From Carthagonibacter sp032251515 (GTDB lineage: Bacteria; Gemmatimonadota; Gemmatimonadetes; Palauibacterales; Palauibacteraceae), in the NCBI GenBank assembly GCA_032251515.1, contig JAVVDU010000001.1:1-64000 (forward strand): 64,000 nucleotides of DNA, written 5' to 3'. Below the pieces are notes generated by a model. The model was given only the letters and a program-made list of their open reading frames with translations. It was not told where the DNA came from and searched no databases. Below are positions 1 through 8,242 of the stretch, one piece after another. The position numbers and the translations under genes were made by a program. Within the stretch, counting starts at the first letter, position 1. Each line of letters opens with the position of its first letter.

Positions 1-1062
1 CAGCACCGGAACGAGGACCACGAGGGCCGCGGCGGCCGTGACGGCCGGCGTGTAGACGCGGGCGAAGCGCTCCACGAACCGCTCGCTGGGGGCGCGGCGC
101 CGCTCCGCCTCCTCCACGAGCCGGATCATCCGGGTGATCGTCGTGTCGCCGGCGTCCCGGGAGCTGCGAACGCGCAGGAACCCCTCCCCCATCACCGAAC
201 CGGCGAACACTTCGTCGCCCGGCCCCCGGTCCACGGGCATCGCCTCGCCGGTGATCGCCGCCTCGTTCACCGACGAGTCGCCTTCCACGACGACCCCGTC
301 CACGGGGATCCGCTCGCCGGGCCGGACCAGCACTTCCTCGCCCTCCCGCACCTCGGACGCGGGGATGGCCACCTCGCGGCCGTCGCGCCGGACGTTGGCC
401 ACGTCCGGCGACAGCTCCATCAGGGATCGCACCGAGGCGCCGGCCCGCTCCACGGCGAAGCTCTCGAGGAGCTCTGCCAGCGAGAACAGGAACGCGATCG
501 CCGCGGCTTCCATGTACTCCCCGATGGCCACCGCGCCGACGATGGCGAGGGTCATCAGGACGTGCATGTCGAGCTGGCGGGCCCGGACCGCGCCCCATGC
601 CTTGGGGAGGAAGTTCGCGGCGCCCACGGTCGCGGCGAGCAGGAAGAGCATGCCGTCCGCGCCCGGGAGCGTCCCGAATCCGTGCTCGTGTCCGGTCAGC
701 CCCCGCCCCGCCGCGAGACGGACGACGAGGCCTGCCGCGTACAGGCCGCCGGCGGCCCAGGTGCGCAGGGCCCGGCGGGACCTCCAGGTGGAGACGGGGG
801 GCGAAGTGTCCGCCTCGGCCAGGTGGAGGGCCCGGTACCCTAGGTCCGAGATGGCGCGGCGCAGGGCCTCCGGGTCCGTGCGGACGGGATCGTAGTCGAC
901 GGCCAGGCGGCGGGCCACGGGACTGCCTTCGGCGCCGTGCACGCCGGGACGCGACGCGAGGCCGCCACGGATCGTGGCGAGGCAACTCGCACAGTCCATG
1001 TCCTCGATCCGGAACTCCGCCGTCGCGGAGGTCGTGCCCGGCACGTCCTGGGTCGCGCTCAT
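1..1062 (-). CDS. Heavy-metal translocating P-type ATPase, N-terminal part (cut by window edge)
   Basis: This is the first 354 codons of a P1B-type ATPase that pumps a transition metal across the inner membrane. It starts at the ATG at 1062 and runs off the left edge. An N-terminal HMA domain carries the metal-binding motif MDCASC (Cys24, Cys27). Hydrophobic segments follow, then the actuator-domain motif TGEAMPV (Thr271-Glu273), and the last residues resemble the CadA stretch before TM5. The CPC membrane motif, the DKTG phosphorylation site and the nucleotide domain lie outside the window. MDC instead of MTC in the HMA loop is more typical of Zn/Cd/Pb pumps than of copper pumps, but the deciding residues are missing. 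It lies 73 bases after ctaF on the same strand and may be cotranscribed with the oxidase genes, which would also fit copper supply. Confidence 0.9.
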   Translation of the reverse strand, partial: MSATQDVPGTTSATAEFRIEDMDCASCLATIRGGLASRPGVHGAEGSPVARRLAVDYDPVRTDPEALRRAISDLGYRALHLAEADTSPPVSTWRSRRALRTWAAGGLYAAGLVVRLAAGRGLTGHEHGFGTLPGADGMLFLLAATVGAANFLPKAWGAVRARQLDMHVLMTLAIVGAVAIGEYMEAAAIAFLFSLAELLESFAVERAGASVRSLMELSPDVANVRRDGREVAIPASEVREGEEVLVRPGERIPVDGVVVEGDSSVNEAAITGEAMPVDRGPGDEVFAGSVMGEGFLRVRSSRDAGDTTITRMIRLVEEAERRRAPSERFVERFARVYTPAVTAAAALVVLVPVL

Positions 1063-1135
1063 GTCCCCGAACTGAACGCCCGTCGGCGCCCCGGGACAAG
1101 GGCCGGCCGGCGCCCGGGGCGTCCGGGCCGCGCCG

Positions 1136-1483
1136 TCAGGCCGCGCCGCCGCCCGTGAACACGCCGTACAGGGCGAGCATGGCGAGGATCACGGCGACCG
1201 CCACGAACAGCGGACCGAGAAAGATGCCGCGGAAGATGCGGTCGTCGTACTTCAGGTGCATGAAGAAGCCCACCACGAGGACGAACTTCGCGGCCGACAG
1301 GGTCAGCAGGATCGGCACGAGCACCGGGTGCAGGGCCTCGATGTAGAAGACCATGACCTCGACGGCGGTGATCACGGCGAGAATCGCGGCCACCCCGACG
1401 TAGGTCCGCACCGAGGCGTGCTCGGCGTGCGGCTGCCCGTCCCGCTCCGGTCCGGCGCCGGAGCCCGTCGCGTGCTGGTCCAT
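1136..1483 (-). CDS. ctaF: Cytochrome c oxidase subunit IV
   Basis: This 115-residue protein is the small membrane subunit of the heme-copper oxidase. A hydrophilic N-terminus of about 25 residues is followed by three hydrophobic helices, the usual build of the prokaryotic subunit IV family. A conserved-looking FFMHLKYDD loop lies between helices 2 and 3. The start is the ATG at 1483 because a GGGAGGAG ribosome site sits just before it. It is the last oxidase gene of the operon, 11 bases after ctaE. It has no redox centre of its own and is thought to stabilise the complex. Confidence 0.9.
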   Translation of the reverse strand: MDQHATGSGAGPERDGQPHAEHASVRTYVGVAAILAVITAVEVMVFYIEALHPVLVPILLTLSAAKFVLVVGFFMHLKYDDRIFRGIFLGPLFVAVAVILAMLALYGVFTGGGAA

Positions 1484-1494
1484 GGACTCCTCCC

Positions 1495-2094
1495 TTACCC
1501 CACGAGCAGGTAGATGAGCGTGAACAGGACGATCCACACCACGTCCACGAAGTGCCAGTAGAGGCCCGCGATCTCCACCGTCTCGGCGTGCGCGGCGGTG
1601 AGCCGGCCCCGGACCGCGAGCCCGAACAGGGTGAGCAGCCACAGCACCCCGATCGCCACGTGCGCCCCGTGCGTGCCCGTCAGGAGGTAGAAGCTCGCCC
1701 CGAACAGGTTCGTCCCGAGCCCCAGCCCCTCGTGGACGAAGTGCGAGAACTCGTACACCTGCCCGCCGAGAAACACGAGTCCCAGCAGCGCCGTCATGAG
1801 CAGCCACAGCTTCCCCTGCCGCATGTCGTCGCGCTGCACGGCGGCCAGGGCGAGGACCATCATCAGGCTGCTCATCAGGAGCACGAACGTGGTCACCGTG
1901 ATGAACGGGATGTTCAGCAGATCCTCGGGATACGGGCCGGTGACGCTGCGCCCCCGGTACACCAGGTACGTCATGATCAGGGACCCGAACAGCATGCACT
2001 CGGACCCGATGAACGTCCACATCAGGAGCTTACGGTTCGGAAGCCCGGTCGTCGTCGCGTGGGCCTCCGCCGCGTGCGCTACCGCATCCGCCAC
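1495..2094 (-). CDS. ctaE: Cytochrome c oxidase subunit III
   Basis: This 199-residue polytopic membrane protein is subunit III of the aa3/caa3 oxidase. The family stabilises the catalytic core and may help proton uptake. Visible family features are the GTHGAHVAIG segment, a string of hydrophobic helices and a C-terminal WHFVDVVWIVLF motif. I chose the GTG at 2094 as start because AAGGAG lies five bases upstream; an in-frame ATG eight codons earlier would place the start before that ribosome site. A 13-codon frame (2096-2137) ends one base before this GTG, so translational coupling is possible. It lies between ctaD and ctaF. Confidence 0.93.
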   Translation of the reverse strand: MADAVAHAAEAHATTTGLPNRKLLMWTFIGSECMLFGSLIMTYLVYRGRSVTGPYPEDLLNIPFITVTTFVLLMSSLMMVLALAAVQRDDMRQGKLWLLMTALLGLVFLGGQVYEFSHFVHEGLGLGTNLFGASFYLLTGTHGAHVAIGVLWLLTLFGLAVRGRLTAAHAETVEIAGLYWHFVDVVWIVLFTLIYLLVG

Positions 2095-2217
2095 GTCATC
2101 TCCTTTGTACCCATGCACATGACCGCATATTTCTCATGTCGTTTCGAGACGCCGTCCGGCCGCCCCGGCCTCCTGTCCGTCGCCGACCTTCCGCGCACCT
2201 CGGCCCGCCGCTCCGCC

Positions 2218-4050
2218 TCAGCGCTCCAGCGGCTGGAACGCCCAGCCGTAGATCGACACGAGGATCACCGCCACGCCCGCGAGCGCGACGGCCAGGCTCG
2301 TCGTCAGGGCGCCGGTGGCCGCCGTCACGATCCCCACGGCCACGACGAGGGGCCACAGGGACGGGCTCGGCATGTGCGGCTCGGGCGCCGCGGGGTCGTT
2401 CACGTCCACATCGAGCCCCCCCTCGACCCACAGCGGGTCCCGGCTGTGCACCTGCGGCGCGCGCCGGAAGTTGAAGTGCGGCGGGGGCGAGTCGATCGTC
2501 CACTCCAGGGTGGCGCCGCCCCACGGGTCGCGCGGCGCCGGCTCCCCCTTCCGGAGGCTGCGGATCACGTTCCACAGAAAGACGAGGATGGAAAAGCCGA
2601 GCAGCAGCGATCCCACCGTCGACATGAGGTTCATGGCCTCGAACCCGAGGCCCGCCTGGTAGGTGAACGTCCGGCGGGGCATCCCGTGCAGACCCAGGTA
2701 GTGCTGCGGGAAGAAGGTCAGGTTGAAGGCGACGAGCATCAGCCAGAAGTGCGCCTTGCCGATTCCCTCCCCCAGCATCCGGCCCGTCATCTTCGGGAAC
2801 CAGTAGTAGATCCCGGCGAACAGGGCGAAGATCACGCCGCCGAACAGGACGTAGTGGATGTGCGCCACGACGAAGTACGTGTCGGTCTGCTGCAGGTCGG
2901 AGGCCGCCGAGCTGTGCATCACGCCCGACAGGCCGCCGATGATGAACATCGCGATGAAGCCCACCGCGAAGTACAGCGGGGTGCGGAAGCGCAGGGAGCC
3001 GCCCCACATCGTGGCGATCCAGTTGAAGATCTTCACGCCCGTGGGAATCGCGATGAGCATCGTGGTGGCCGAGAACACCGTGTTGGCGATCGGCCCGAGC
3101 CCCACCGAGAACATGTGGTGCGCCCATACCCCGAAGCCGAGGAAGGCGATGAGGATCCCCGAGTAGACGACGAACGGATACCCGAACAGCGGCTTGCGGC
3201 TGAACGTGGGGATCACCTCCGAGACGATCCCCAGGGACGGCAGGAGCAGGATGTAGACCTCCGGGTGCCCGAAAATCCAGAACAGGTGCTGCCACAGGAG
3301 CACGTCCCCGCCCGCCGCCGGGTTGAAGAACGAGGTCCCGAACGTGCGGTCGAACATCAGCAGCACGAGGCCGACGGTGATCGCCGGGAAGGCCAGGATG
3401 AGCAGGAACGACGTGACGAGCGTCATCCAGGTGAACAGCGGCATCCGCATCAGCGACATGCCGGGGGCGCGCAAGTTGATGATCGTGACGATGAAGTTCA
3501 GGGCCGCGGCGATCGAGCTCACCCCGAGGATCTGCAGGCCGAGGACCCAGAAGTCGATCCGCATCCCGGGCGAGTACTGCGTCGAGGTCAGGTTCGCGTA
3601 GCCGAACCAGCCCGCGTCCGGGGCACCCCCGAACAGGAAGCTCGCGTTGAGGAACAGGGCGCCCAGCACGAACACCCACAGGCTGAACGCGTTCAGGCGC
3701 GGGAAGGCCACGTCCCGTGCGCCGATCTGCAGGGGCACGAGGAAGTTGAAGAAGGCGGCGGACAGGGGCATGATGGCGAGGAACACCATCGTGGTCCCGT
3801 GCATCGTGAACAGCTGGTTGTAGAGGTCCGGGTCGATCAGCGTGCTCTCGGGAGAGCCGAGCTGCAGGCGGATGAGCAACGCTTCCAGCCCCCCCACGAG
3901 GAAGAAGAAGAACGCGAACACGGCGTACATGATGCCGATCCGCTTGTGGTCGACGGTGGTGAGCCAGCTCAGGACCCCGCCGCCGTAGGTCTTCCCTGCC
4001 GTCGCCCGCGCGCCCGCGCCTCCGTGGGCCGCGGCTTCCGTGGCTGCCAT
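2218..4050 (-). CDS. ctaD: Cytochrome c oxidase subunit I
   Basis: This 610-residue protein is the catalytic subunit that reduces O2 to water and pumps protons. Ligands can be read directly. His84 in FTMHGTTM should bind heme a. His262 and the cross-linkable Tyr266 in GHPEVY, together with His311/His312 in AHHMF, form the CuB site. His397 and His399 in VVAHIHY should bind heme a3 and heme a. Glu264 in the HPEV motif marks an A1-type oxidase with a glutamate at the top of the D-channel. The ATG at 4050 is preferred over an upstream start because GTAGGAG precedes it and it follows the ctaC stop by 13 bases. The downstream gap to ctaE is 123 bases. Confidence 0.97.
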   Translation of the reverse strand: MAATEAAAHGGAGARATAGKTYGGGVLSWLTTVDHKRIGIMYAVFAFFFFLVGGLEALLIRLQLGSPESTLIDPDLYNQLFTMHGTTMVFLAIMPLSAAFFNFLVPLQIGARDVAFPRLNAFSLWVFVLGALFLNASFLFGGAPDAGWFGYANLTSTQYSPGMRIDFWVLGLQILGVSSIAAALNFIVTIINLRAPGMSLMRMPLFTWMTLVTSFLLILAFPAITVGLVLLMFDRTFGTSFFNPAAGGDVLLWQHLFWIFGHPEVYILLLPSLGIVSEVIPTFSRKPLFGYPFVVYSGILIAFLGFGVWAHHMFSVGLGPIANTVFSATTMLIAIPTGVKIFNWIATMWGGSLRFRTPLYFAVGFIAMFIIGGLSGVMHSSAASDLQQTDTYFVVAHIHYVLFGGVIFALFAGIYYWFPKMTGRMLGEGIGKAHFWLMLVAFNLTFFPQHYLGLHGMPRRTFTYQAGLGFEAMNLMSTVGSLLLGFSILVFLWNVIRSLRKGEPAPRDPWGGATLEWTIDSPPPHFNFRRAPQVHSRDPLWVEGGLDVDVNDPAAPEPHMPSPSLWPLVVAVGIVTAATGALTTSLAVALAGVAVILVSIYGWAFQPLER

Positions 4051-4063
4051 CCGCTTCGCGCTC

Positions 4064-5236
4064 CTACTCGAGGATGTCGAGCCAGGCCGTGAGGGCCCGG
4101 ATCGTCTCTTCATCAAGGTCCAGGGCCGGCATCAGCACCCCGGGCTTCACCGCCGCCGGGTCCCGCAGCCAGGCCGCCATGTTCTCCGGCGTGTTCTCGA
4201 GGATCCCCGCCGCGATCGTCCGCCGGCTCCCCACGTGCGTGAGGTCCGGTCCGAGCACTCCCGCCGCGGCCGGCGTGCCGGCGACCCGGTGGCACGCGAT
4301 GCACCCGGACGAGAGGAAGGCCTGCTGCCCCGCTTCGACGATCCGGCGCTGCTCCGGGGTGAGCCAGACGCCGCCGGTGTCCGCCTCCGCGCCGGCGGGC
4401 GGCGGGGACTCCTGCCCCCCGCCCGGCGCGGCATCGCCGTCCGCGTCGTCGGTGGCTTCCGCGGAGGTCGCGGGCGGCGCCGGCGGCTCGGTACCGAACG
4501 CCGGACGCCGCTGTGCCTCGACCCACGCCGCGAACTCCTCCGGGGTCTCCGACACCATCTCCATCTTCATCAGGGCGTGCGACAGGCCGCAGAACTCCGC
4601 ACACTGGCCATAGAACACGCCGGTCGAGTCCATGCGGAACCAGAGATGGTTCTCGCGGCCCGGGATCACGTCCCGCTTTCCGCCGGCCCGCGGGAACCAG
4701 AAGCTGTGGATCACGTCCGCCGAGGTGAGGCGGACGTCGATGGTGCGGCCCACGGGCACGTGCATCTCGTTCGCCGTGACGACTCCCAGCTCGGGATAGC
4801 GGAACTCCCACCACCACTGGTGGCCGATCGCTTCCACGACCAGCGCGTCGGGGTCGGTGGTAGGCCGGTCGACGCTCCAGATCGCCCGGAACGTCGGCAC
4901 GGCGATGAGCACGAGCACGAGGGCCGGCGCCAGCGTCCAGGAGATCTCGAGCAGCGTGTTCCCGTGCACCGCCCTGGGGCGCCGCCGTCCCTCGCGATCC
5001 CGGAAGCGGAAGATCGCCACGAGCAGGGCGCCCTCCACCAGGACGAACACGATCACGGCCCAGAAGAAGATGCCGCGGAACAGGTCGTCCAGCAGGACGG
5101 CGAAGTCCGAGGCCGGCTCGAGCGCGGACTGCGGGAACGGTCCCCCGCAGGATGCGAGGAGCACCGCGATCGTCGCGACGGCCAGTGTCCGGCCGACGCC
5201 GGCCGGAACCCGGCGAAGGTGTCTTGTCACCGTCAT
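4064..5236 (-). CDS. ctaC: Cytochrome c oxidase subunit II with fused cytochrome c domain (caa3 type)
   Basis: This 390-residue lipoprotein accepts electrons from cytochrome c. A signal peptide ends in LLASC, so Cys30 is the likely lipidated residue. Two transmembrane helices follow (about 53-75 and 98-116), then the periplasmic cupredoxin domain. CuA ligands are visible as His177, Cys212, Glu214, Cys216, His220 and Met223. An acidic, proline-rich linker of about 50 residues leads to a C-terminal cytochrome c domain with CIACH (312-316) and a candidate axial Met369. The fused heme makes this a caa3-type enzyme. The ATG at 5236 places the signal peptide correctly; an in-frame TTG at 5260 lies in the T-run of a leader hairpin. 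It is the first gene of ctaCDEF. Confidence 0.96.
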   Translation of the reverse strand: MTVTRHLRRVPAGVGRTLAVATIAVLLASCGGPFPQSALEPASDFAVLLDDLFRGIFFWAVIVFVLVEGALLVAIFRFRDREGRRRPRAVHGNTLLEISWTLAPALVLVLIAVPTFRAIWSVDRPTTDPDALVVEAIGHQWWWEFRYPELGVVTANEMHVPVGRTIDVRLTSADVIHSFWFPRAGGKRDVIPGRENHLWFRMDSTGVFYGQCAEFCGLSHALMKMEMVSETPEEFAAWVEAQRRPAFGTEPPAPPATSAEATDDADGDAAPGGGQESPPPAGAEADTGGVWLTPEQRRIVEAGQQAFLSSGCIACHRVAGTPAAAGVLGPDLTHVGSRRTIAAGILENTPENMAAWLRDPAAVKPGVLMPALDLDEETIRALTAWLDILE

Positions 5237-5258
5237 CCGCTCGTTCGGGGGCAGGTGC

Positions 5259-5287
5259 AAAAGGGCCGGGCTCCGCGGGGCCCGGCC
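5259..5287 (-). terminator. Terminator-like hairpin in the ctaC leader
   Basis: On the minus strand an 8-bp perfect stem (GGCCGGGC pairing with GCCCGGCC, 8-nt loop) is followed by C and four T. It sits between the predicted ctaC promoter and the ctaC start, so it could attenuate transcription of the oxidase operon. The T-run is short, and an mRNA-stabilising role is an alternative. Confidence 0.5.
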
Positions 5288-5299
5288 GAGACTGGCGCC

Positions 5300-5328
5300 A
5301 CTCTACGCGGGGGCGGCGGGCGGGTCAA
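5300..5328 (-). promoter_or_regulatory. Predicted sigma70-type promoter of ctaCDEF
   Basis: On the minus strand the -35 element TTGACC (5323-5328) and the -10 element TAGAGT (5300-5305) are separated by exactly 17 bases. Transcription would start near 5293, giving a leader of about 56 bases. A palindrome lies four bases upstream of the -35 box. Confidence 0.65.
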
Positions 5329-5331
5329 GAA

Positions 5332-5347
5332 CCGTTATCGATAACGG
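5332..5347. promoter_or_regulatory. 16-bp perfect palindrome, candidate operator upstream of ctaC
   Basis: The sequence CCGTTATCGATAACGG is its own reverse complement. It is AT-rich at the core in a very GC-rich region and ends four bases before the predicted -35 box of ctaCDEF. This is a usual place for an activator dimer. It lies outside any gene, between the purH stop and the promoter. The cognate regulator is not identifiable from the window. Confidence 0.6.
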
Positions 5348-5415
5348 GGCATGAAGGCAGGCCGGCGCCGGGGCCGGCGGCCGCATCATGGCCGTGTCCG
5401 ATTCCCTGCCGCGTC

Positions 5416-7008
5416 TCAGTGCCGGAACAGCCGGCGCCCGGTGAACACCATCGCGATGCCGTGCTCGTCCGCCGCCGCGATCGTCTCCTCGTCCCGCTTC
5501 GAGCCGCCCGGCTGGACGATGGCCCGCACGCCGGCCGCGGCCGCCGCATCGACCCCGTCGCGGAACGGGAAGAACGCGTCGGAGGCGAGCACGCAGCCGT
5601 CGAGCGACAGGCCGGCGTCACGCGCCTTCTCGGCGGCGAGCCGCACGGCGTCGACTCGGCTCATCTGGCCCGCGCCGATTCCCAGGCTCGCGCCGCCGCC
5701 CGCCAGGAGGATGGCGTTCGACTTCACGGACTGGACCGCCGCCCACGCGAACGCCAGGTCCTCCCACTCGCTCTCGTCCGGCTGGCGGGCCGTGGCCACG
5801 CGGACCGTGTCGGCCTCGCGGAATCCGGCCGGCCGCGCAGGCTCGGCGCCCCCCTGCGCGAGAACGCCACCGGCGACTCCGCGCACCTCGAGGCCGCCGG
5901 CCACGTGGCCGGCGGTCCCCAGCTTCTCGCCCTCCTCCGGCTGCAGGATCCGCAGGTTCTTCTTCCGCTGCAGCCGGTCGAGCGCCGAGGCCGCGAAGCC
6001 GGGAGCGACGAGGCACTCCATGAACAGGTCGTCCATCGCCTCGGCGAGAGTCTCGGTCACCGGCTGGGACAGTACGACCGTGGAACCGAAGGCCGACACC
6101 GGGTCGCAGGCGAGCGCCTTGCGGAACGCCTCGGCCACCGAGCGGCCGACCGCGATTCCGCACGGCGTGGTGTGCTTGAGGATCGCGCACGCGGCCCGCT
6201 CCTCGCCGAGGAACGGCGCGATGGCCACGAGGGCGCCGTCGATGTCGAGGATGTTGTTGTACGACAACTCCTTGCCGCCGAGCTGACGCAGTGCGGGAAT
6301 CCCCACCGGCGCCCGCGAGGAGACGCGGTAGAACCCGGCACGCTGGTCCGGGTTCTCGCCGTAGCGGAGCTCCTGGACCCGGACGAGCGACAGGAGCATC
6401 TCGTCGGGAACCTCGGGTGCATCCGTCTCGGCGCGGTTCCGGCCGAGAAAGCCCGCCACCGCCGCGTCGTAGGTCGCGGTGTGCAGGAACACTTTCGCGG
6501 CGAGCTCGCGGCGCAATTCCGGCTCGTCGTCGCCTCCCTCGATGGCCGCCAGCACGCGCGGATAATCCTCCGGATCGCACACCGCCCACACGAACGGGTG
6601 GTTCTTGGCCGCCGCCCGAAGCATCGTCGGGCCGCCGATGTCGATCTGATCCAGCGCGTCGGCGAGCGTCGCATCCGGCCGGGCCACCGTCTCGCGGAAC
6701 GGATACAGGTTCACCGCCACGAGGCCGATGGGGGAGAATCCGTGCTTCTCGAGGTCCCGCACGTCCTGCTCTACCGTGGGGCGGCCCAGCAGGCCGGCGT
6801 GCACGGCGGGGTGCAGCGTCTTCACCCGGCCCGCGAGGATCTCCGGAAATCCCGTGTGCTCGGCGATGGCCGTCACGGGGACGTCGGCCTCCCGGAGCAC
6901 CCGCGCCGTCCCTCCCGTGGAGAGGATCGTCCAGCCGCGCTCCACGAGGGAGCGCCCCAGGTCCACGATGCCGGACTTGTCCGACACGCTCAGCAGTGCG
7001 TACGGCAT
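5416..7008 (-). CDS. purH: Bifunctional AICAR formyltransferase / IMP cyclohydrolase
   Basis: This 530-residue cytosolic enzyme makes the last two steps of de novo IMP synthesis. It formylates AICAR with 10-formyl-THF and then closes the ring. The N-terminal MGS-like cyclohydrolase domain (about 1-200) has LLSVSDKSG and STGGT. The transformylase domain contains RYGENPDQ and the catalytic Lys-His pair in KHTTPCG, followed near the C-terminus by the QPGGSKRD motif. Length matches the family (about 510-530). I start at the ATG at 7008, which gives the standard MPYALLSVSDK opening. It begins 13 bases after the gene carrying the PurN domain, so two successive formyl-dependent purine steps are encoded side by side. 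Confidence 0.97.
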   Translation of the reverse strand: MPYALLSVSDKSGIVDLGRSLVERGWTILSTGGTARVLREADVPVTAIAEHTGFPEILAGRVKTLHPAVHAGLLGRPTVEQDVRDLEKHGFSPIGLVAVNLYPFRETVARPDATLADALDQIDIGGPTMLRAAAKNHPFVWAVCDPEDYPRVLAAIEGGDDEPELRRELAAKVFLHTATYDAAVAGFLGRNRAETDAPEVPDEMLLSLVRVQELRYGENPDQRAGFYRVSSRAPVGIPALRQLGGKELSYNNILDIDGALVAIAPFLGEERAACAILKHTTPCGIAVGRSVAEAFRKALACDPVSAFGSTVVLSQPVTETLAEAMDDLFMECLVAPGFAASALDRLQRKKNLRILQPEEGEKLGTAGHVAGGLEVRGVAGGVLAQGGAEPARPAGFREADTVRVATARQPDESEWEDLAFAWAAVQSVKSNAILLAGGGASLGIGAGQMSRVDAVRLAAEKARDAGLSLDGCVLASDAFFPFRDGVDAAAAAGVRAIVQPGGSKRDEETIAAADEHGIAMVFTGRRLFRH

Positions 7009-7021
7009 CCCGCCTCTTCGC

Positions 7022-8242
7022 TCATCGGTCCGGCGGCCCCGGCTCGATCCGGAACCGCTCACCTGCGAACAAGGGGCGCCTCCACGCCGGACGCCCGTCC
7101 GCTCCGATCTCCACCGTTCCGTCCGCGAGGGCCGCCACGACGCGCGGCAGCAGCCGGTGCTCGACTTCGAGCACGCGCGCCGCGAGCCGCTCGGGGTCGT
7201 CCCCCTCGCGCACCGGCACCGGCCATTGGGCCAGCACGGCGCCGTGGTCGTACTCCTCGTCCACCAGGTGCACCGTCACCCCGGTGACACGCGCCCCGGC
7301 GCGCAGTACCGCCTCGTGCACCCGGCGGCCGTACATCCCCGTCCCGCCGAACGCCGGCAGCAGCGCCGGGTGGATGTTGACGATCCGCCCGCGACAGGCC
7401 CGCACGACCTCCGCCGGCACGAGCTTCAGGAATCCCGCCAGGACCACGAGATCCGTGCGGGCCCGCTCCAGCTCGTCGAGCAGGGCCTCGGCGAACGCGC
7501 CGCCGCGGAGGTCCGGATCCAGCACGCCGGTCGGCACGCCCGCCCGCTCCGCCCGGTCGAGCGCCCCGATCCCGGGGCGGCTCGCCACGACCCGGACGAT
7601 CCGCGGGGCCTGCGGATCCTCGCCGGGAAACGCGTCCAGCAGGGCCTGGAGGTTCGTTCCCGAGCCCGACACGAGCACGGTCACGCGGTACGGGCGGCGC
7701 AGCGTCTCCTCCTCGTCGAGGGCGGCCCGGACCGCCGACGCGATGTCGGCGCGGCACCGGACCCCGTCCGGGACCGGGCCATCATACGCCCCCTTTCCCG
7801 GCGCCACCAGCACGCCCGTGCCACCGAGCGCGACGCCGGGTTCCACGTCCCGCGGCCGGTCGCCCACGAACAGGCAGCGGTGCAGCCGGAAGCCGTGCTG
7901 CCGCGCGGCGCGACGGAACAGCCCGGGCCGGGGCTTGCGGCAATCGCAGGTCTCGCGCTCCGGGTCGTGGGGGCAGTGCAGGACCGCCCGCAGCTCCGCG
8001 CCCGCCTCGGCCAGCCGCCGCGTCAGCTCCGCCTGCACGGCGGCGAAGTCGGCGGGACCGAACCGGCCCCGCCCGATCCCCGACTGGTTCGTCACCACCA
8101 CGACGGGGACGCCCTCCCGATTCAGGATCCGCACCGCATCGGCCGCCCCCGGCAGGAGCTCCACGTCCTCCGGCCGGCCGACGTAGCCCGTATCGCGGAT
8201 CAGCGTGCCGTCCCGGTCGAGGAAGGCGGCGTCGAAGCTCAG
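7022..8242 (-). CDS. Fusion of GmhB-like heptose-bisphosphate phosphatase and PurN GAR formyltransferase
   Basis: One uninterrupted frame of 406 codons joins two enzymes. Residues 1-178 are a HAD phosphatase of the GmhB type: nucleophile Asp9 and Asp11 in FLDRDGTL, TNQSGIGRG, zinc ligands Cys90, His92, Cys99 and Cys101, and FVGDRPRD. GmhB removes the 1- or 7-phosphate of glycero-manno-heptose bisphosphate for LPS or S-layer heptose. Residues from about 184 are a complete PurN: SGSGTNLQ (192-199), catalytic Asn289 and His291 in NIHPALLP, and Asp328. PurN formylates GAR in purine synthesis. The only sensible start is CTG at 8242 (reads MSFDAAFLDRDG), overlapping the selA stop as CTGA; no ATG, GTG or TTG lies in frame at this place. 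The purH start follows by 13 bases. Both domains look catalytically intact. Confidence 0.88.
   Translation of the reverse strand: MSFDAAFLDRDGTLIRDTGYVGRPEDVELLPGAADAVRILNREGVPVVVVTNQSGIGRGRFGPADFAAVQAELTRRLAEAGAELRAVLHCPHDPERETCDCRKPRPGLFRRAARQHGFRLHRCLFVGDRPRDVEPGVALGGTGVLVAPGKGAYDGPVPDGVRCRADIASAVRAALDEEETLRRPYRVTVLVSGSGTNLQALLDAFPGEDPQAPRIVRVVASRPGIGALDRAERAGVPTGVLDPDLRGGAFAEALLDELERARTDLVVLAGFLKLVPAEVVRACRGRIVNIHPALLPAFGGTGMYGRRVHEAVLRAGARVTGVTVHLVDEEYDHGAVLAQWPVPVREGDDPERLAARVLEVEHRLLPRVVAALADGTVEIGADGRPAWRRPLFAGERFRIEPGPPDR

Noticed and set aside
1552..4092. An 846-codon open frame on the plus strand
   Set aside because: It lies wholly antisense to ctaE and ctaD, whose metal ligands and membrane helices are unmistakable. 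The frame stays open because of GC-biased third positions, and its translation is Arg/His/Glu-rich without domain pattern.
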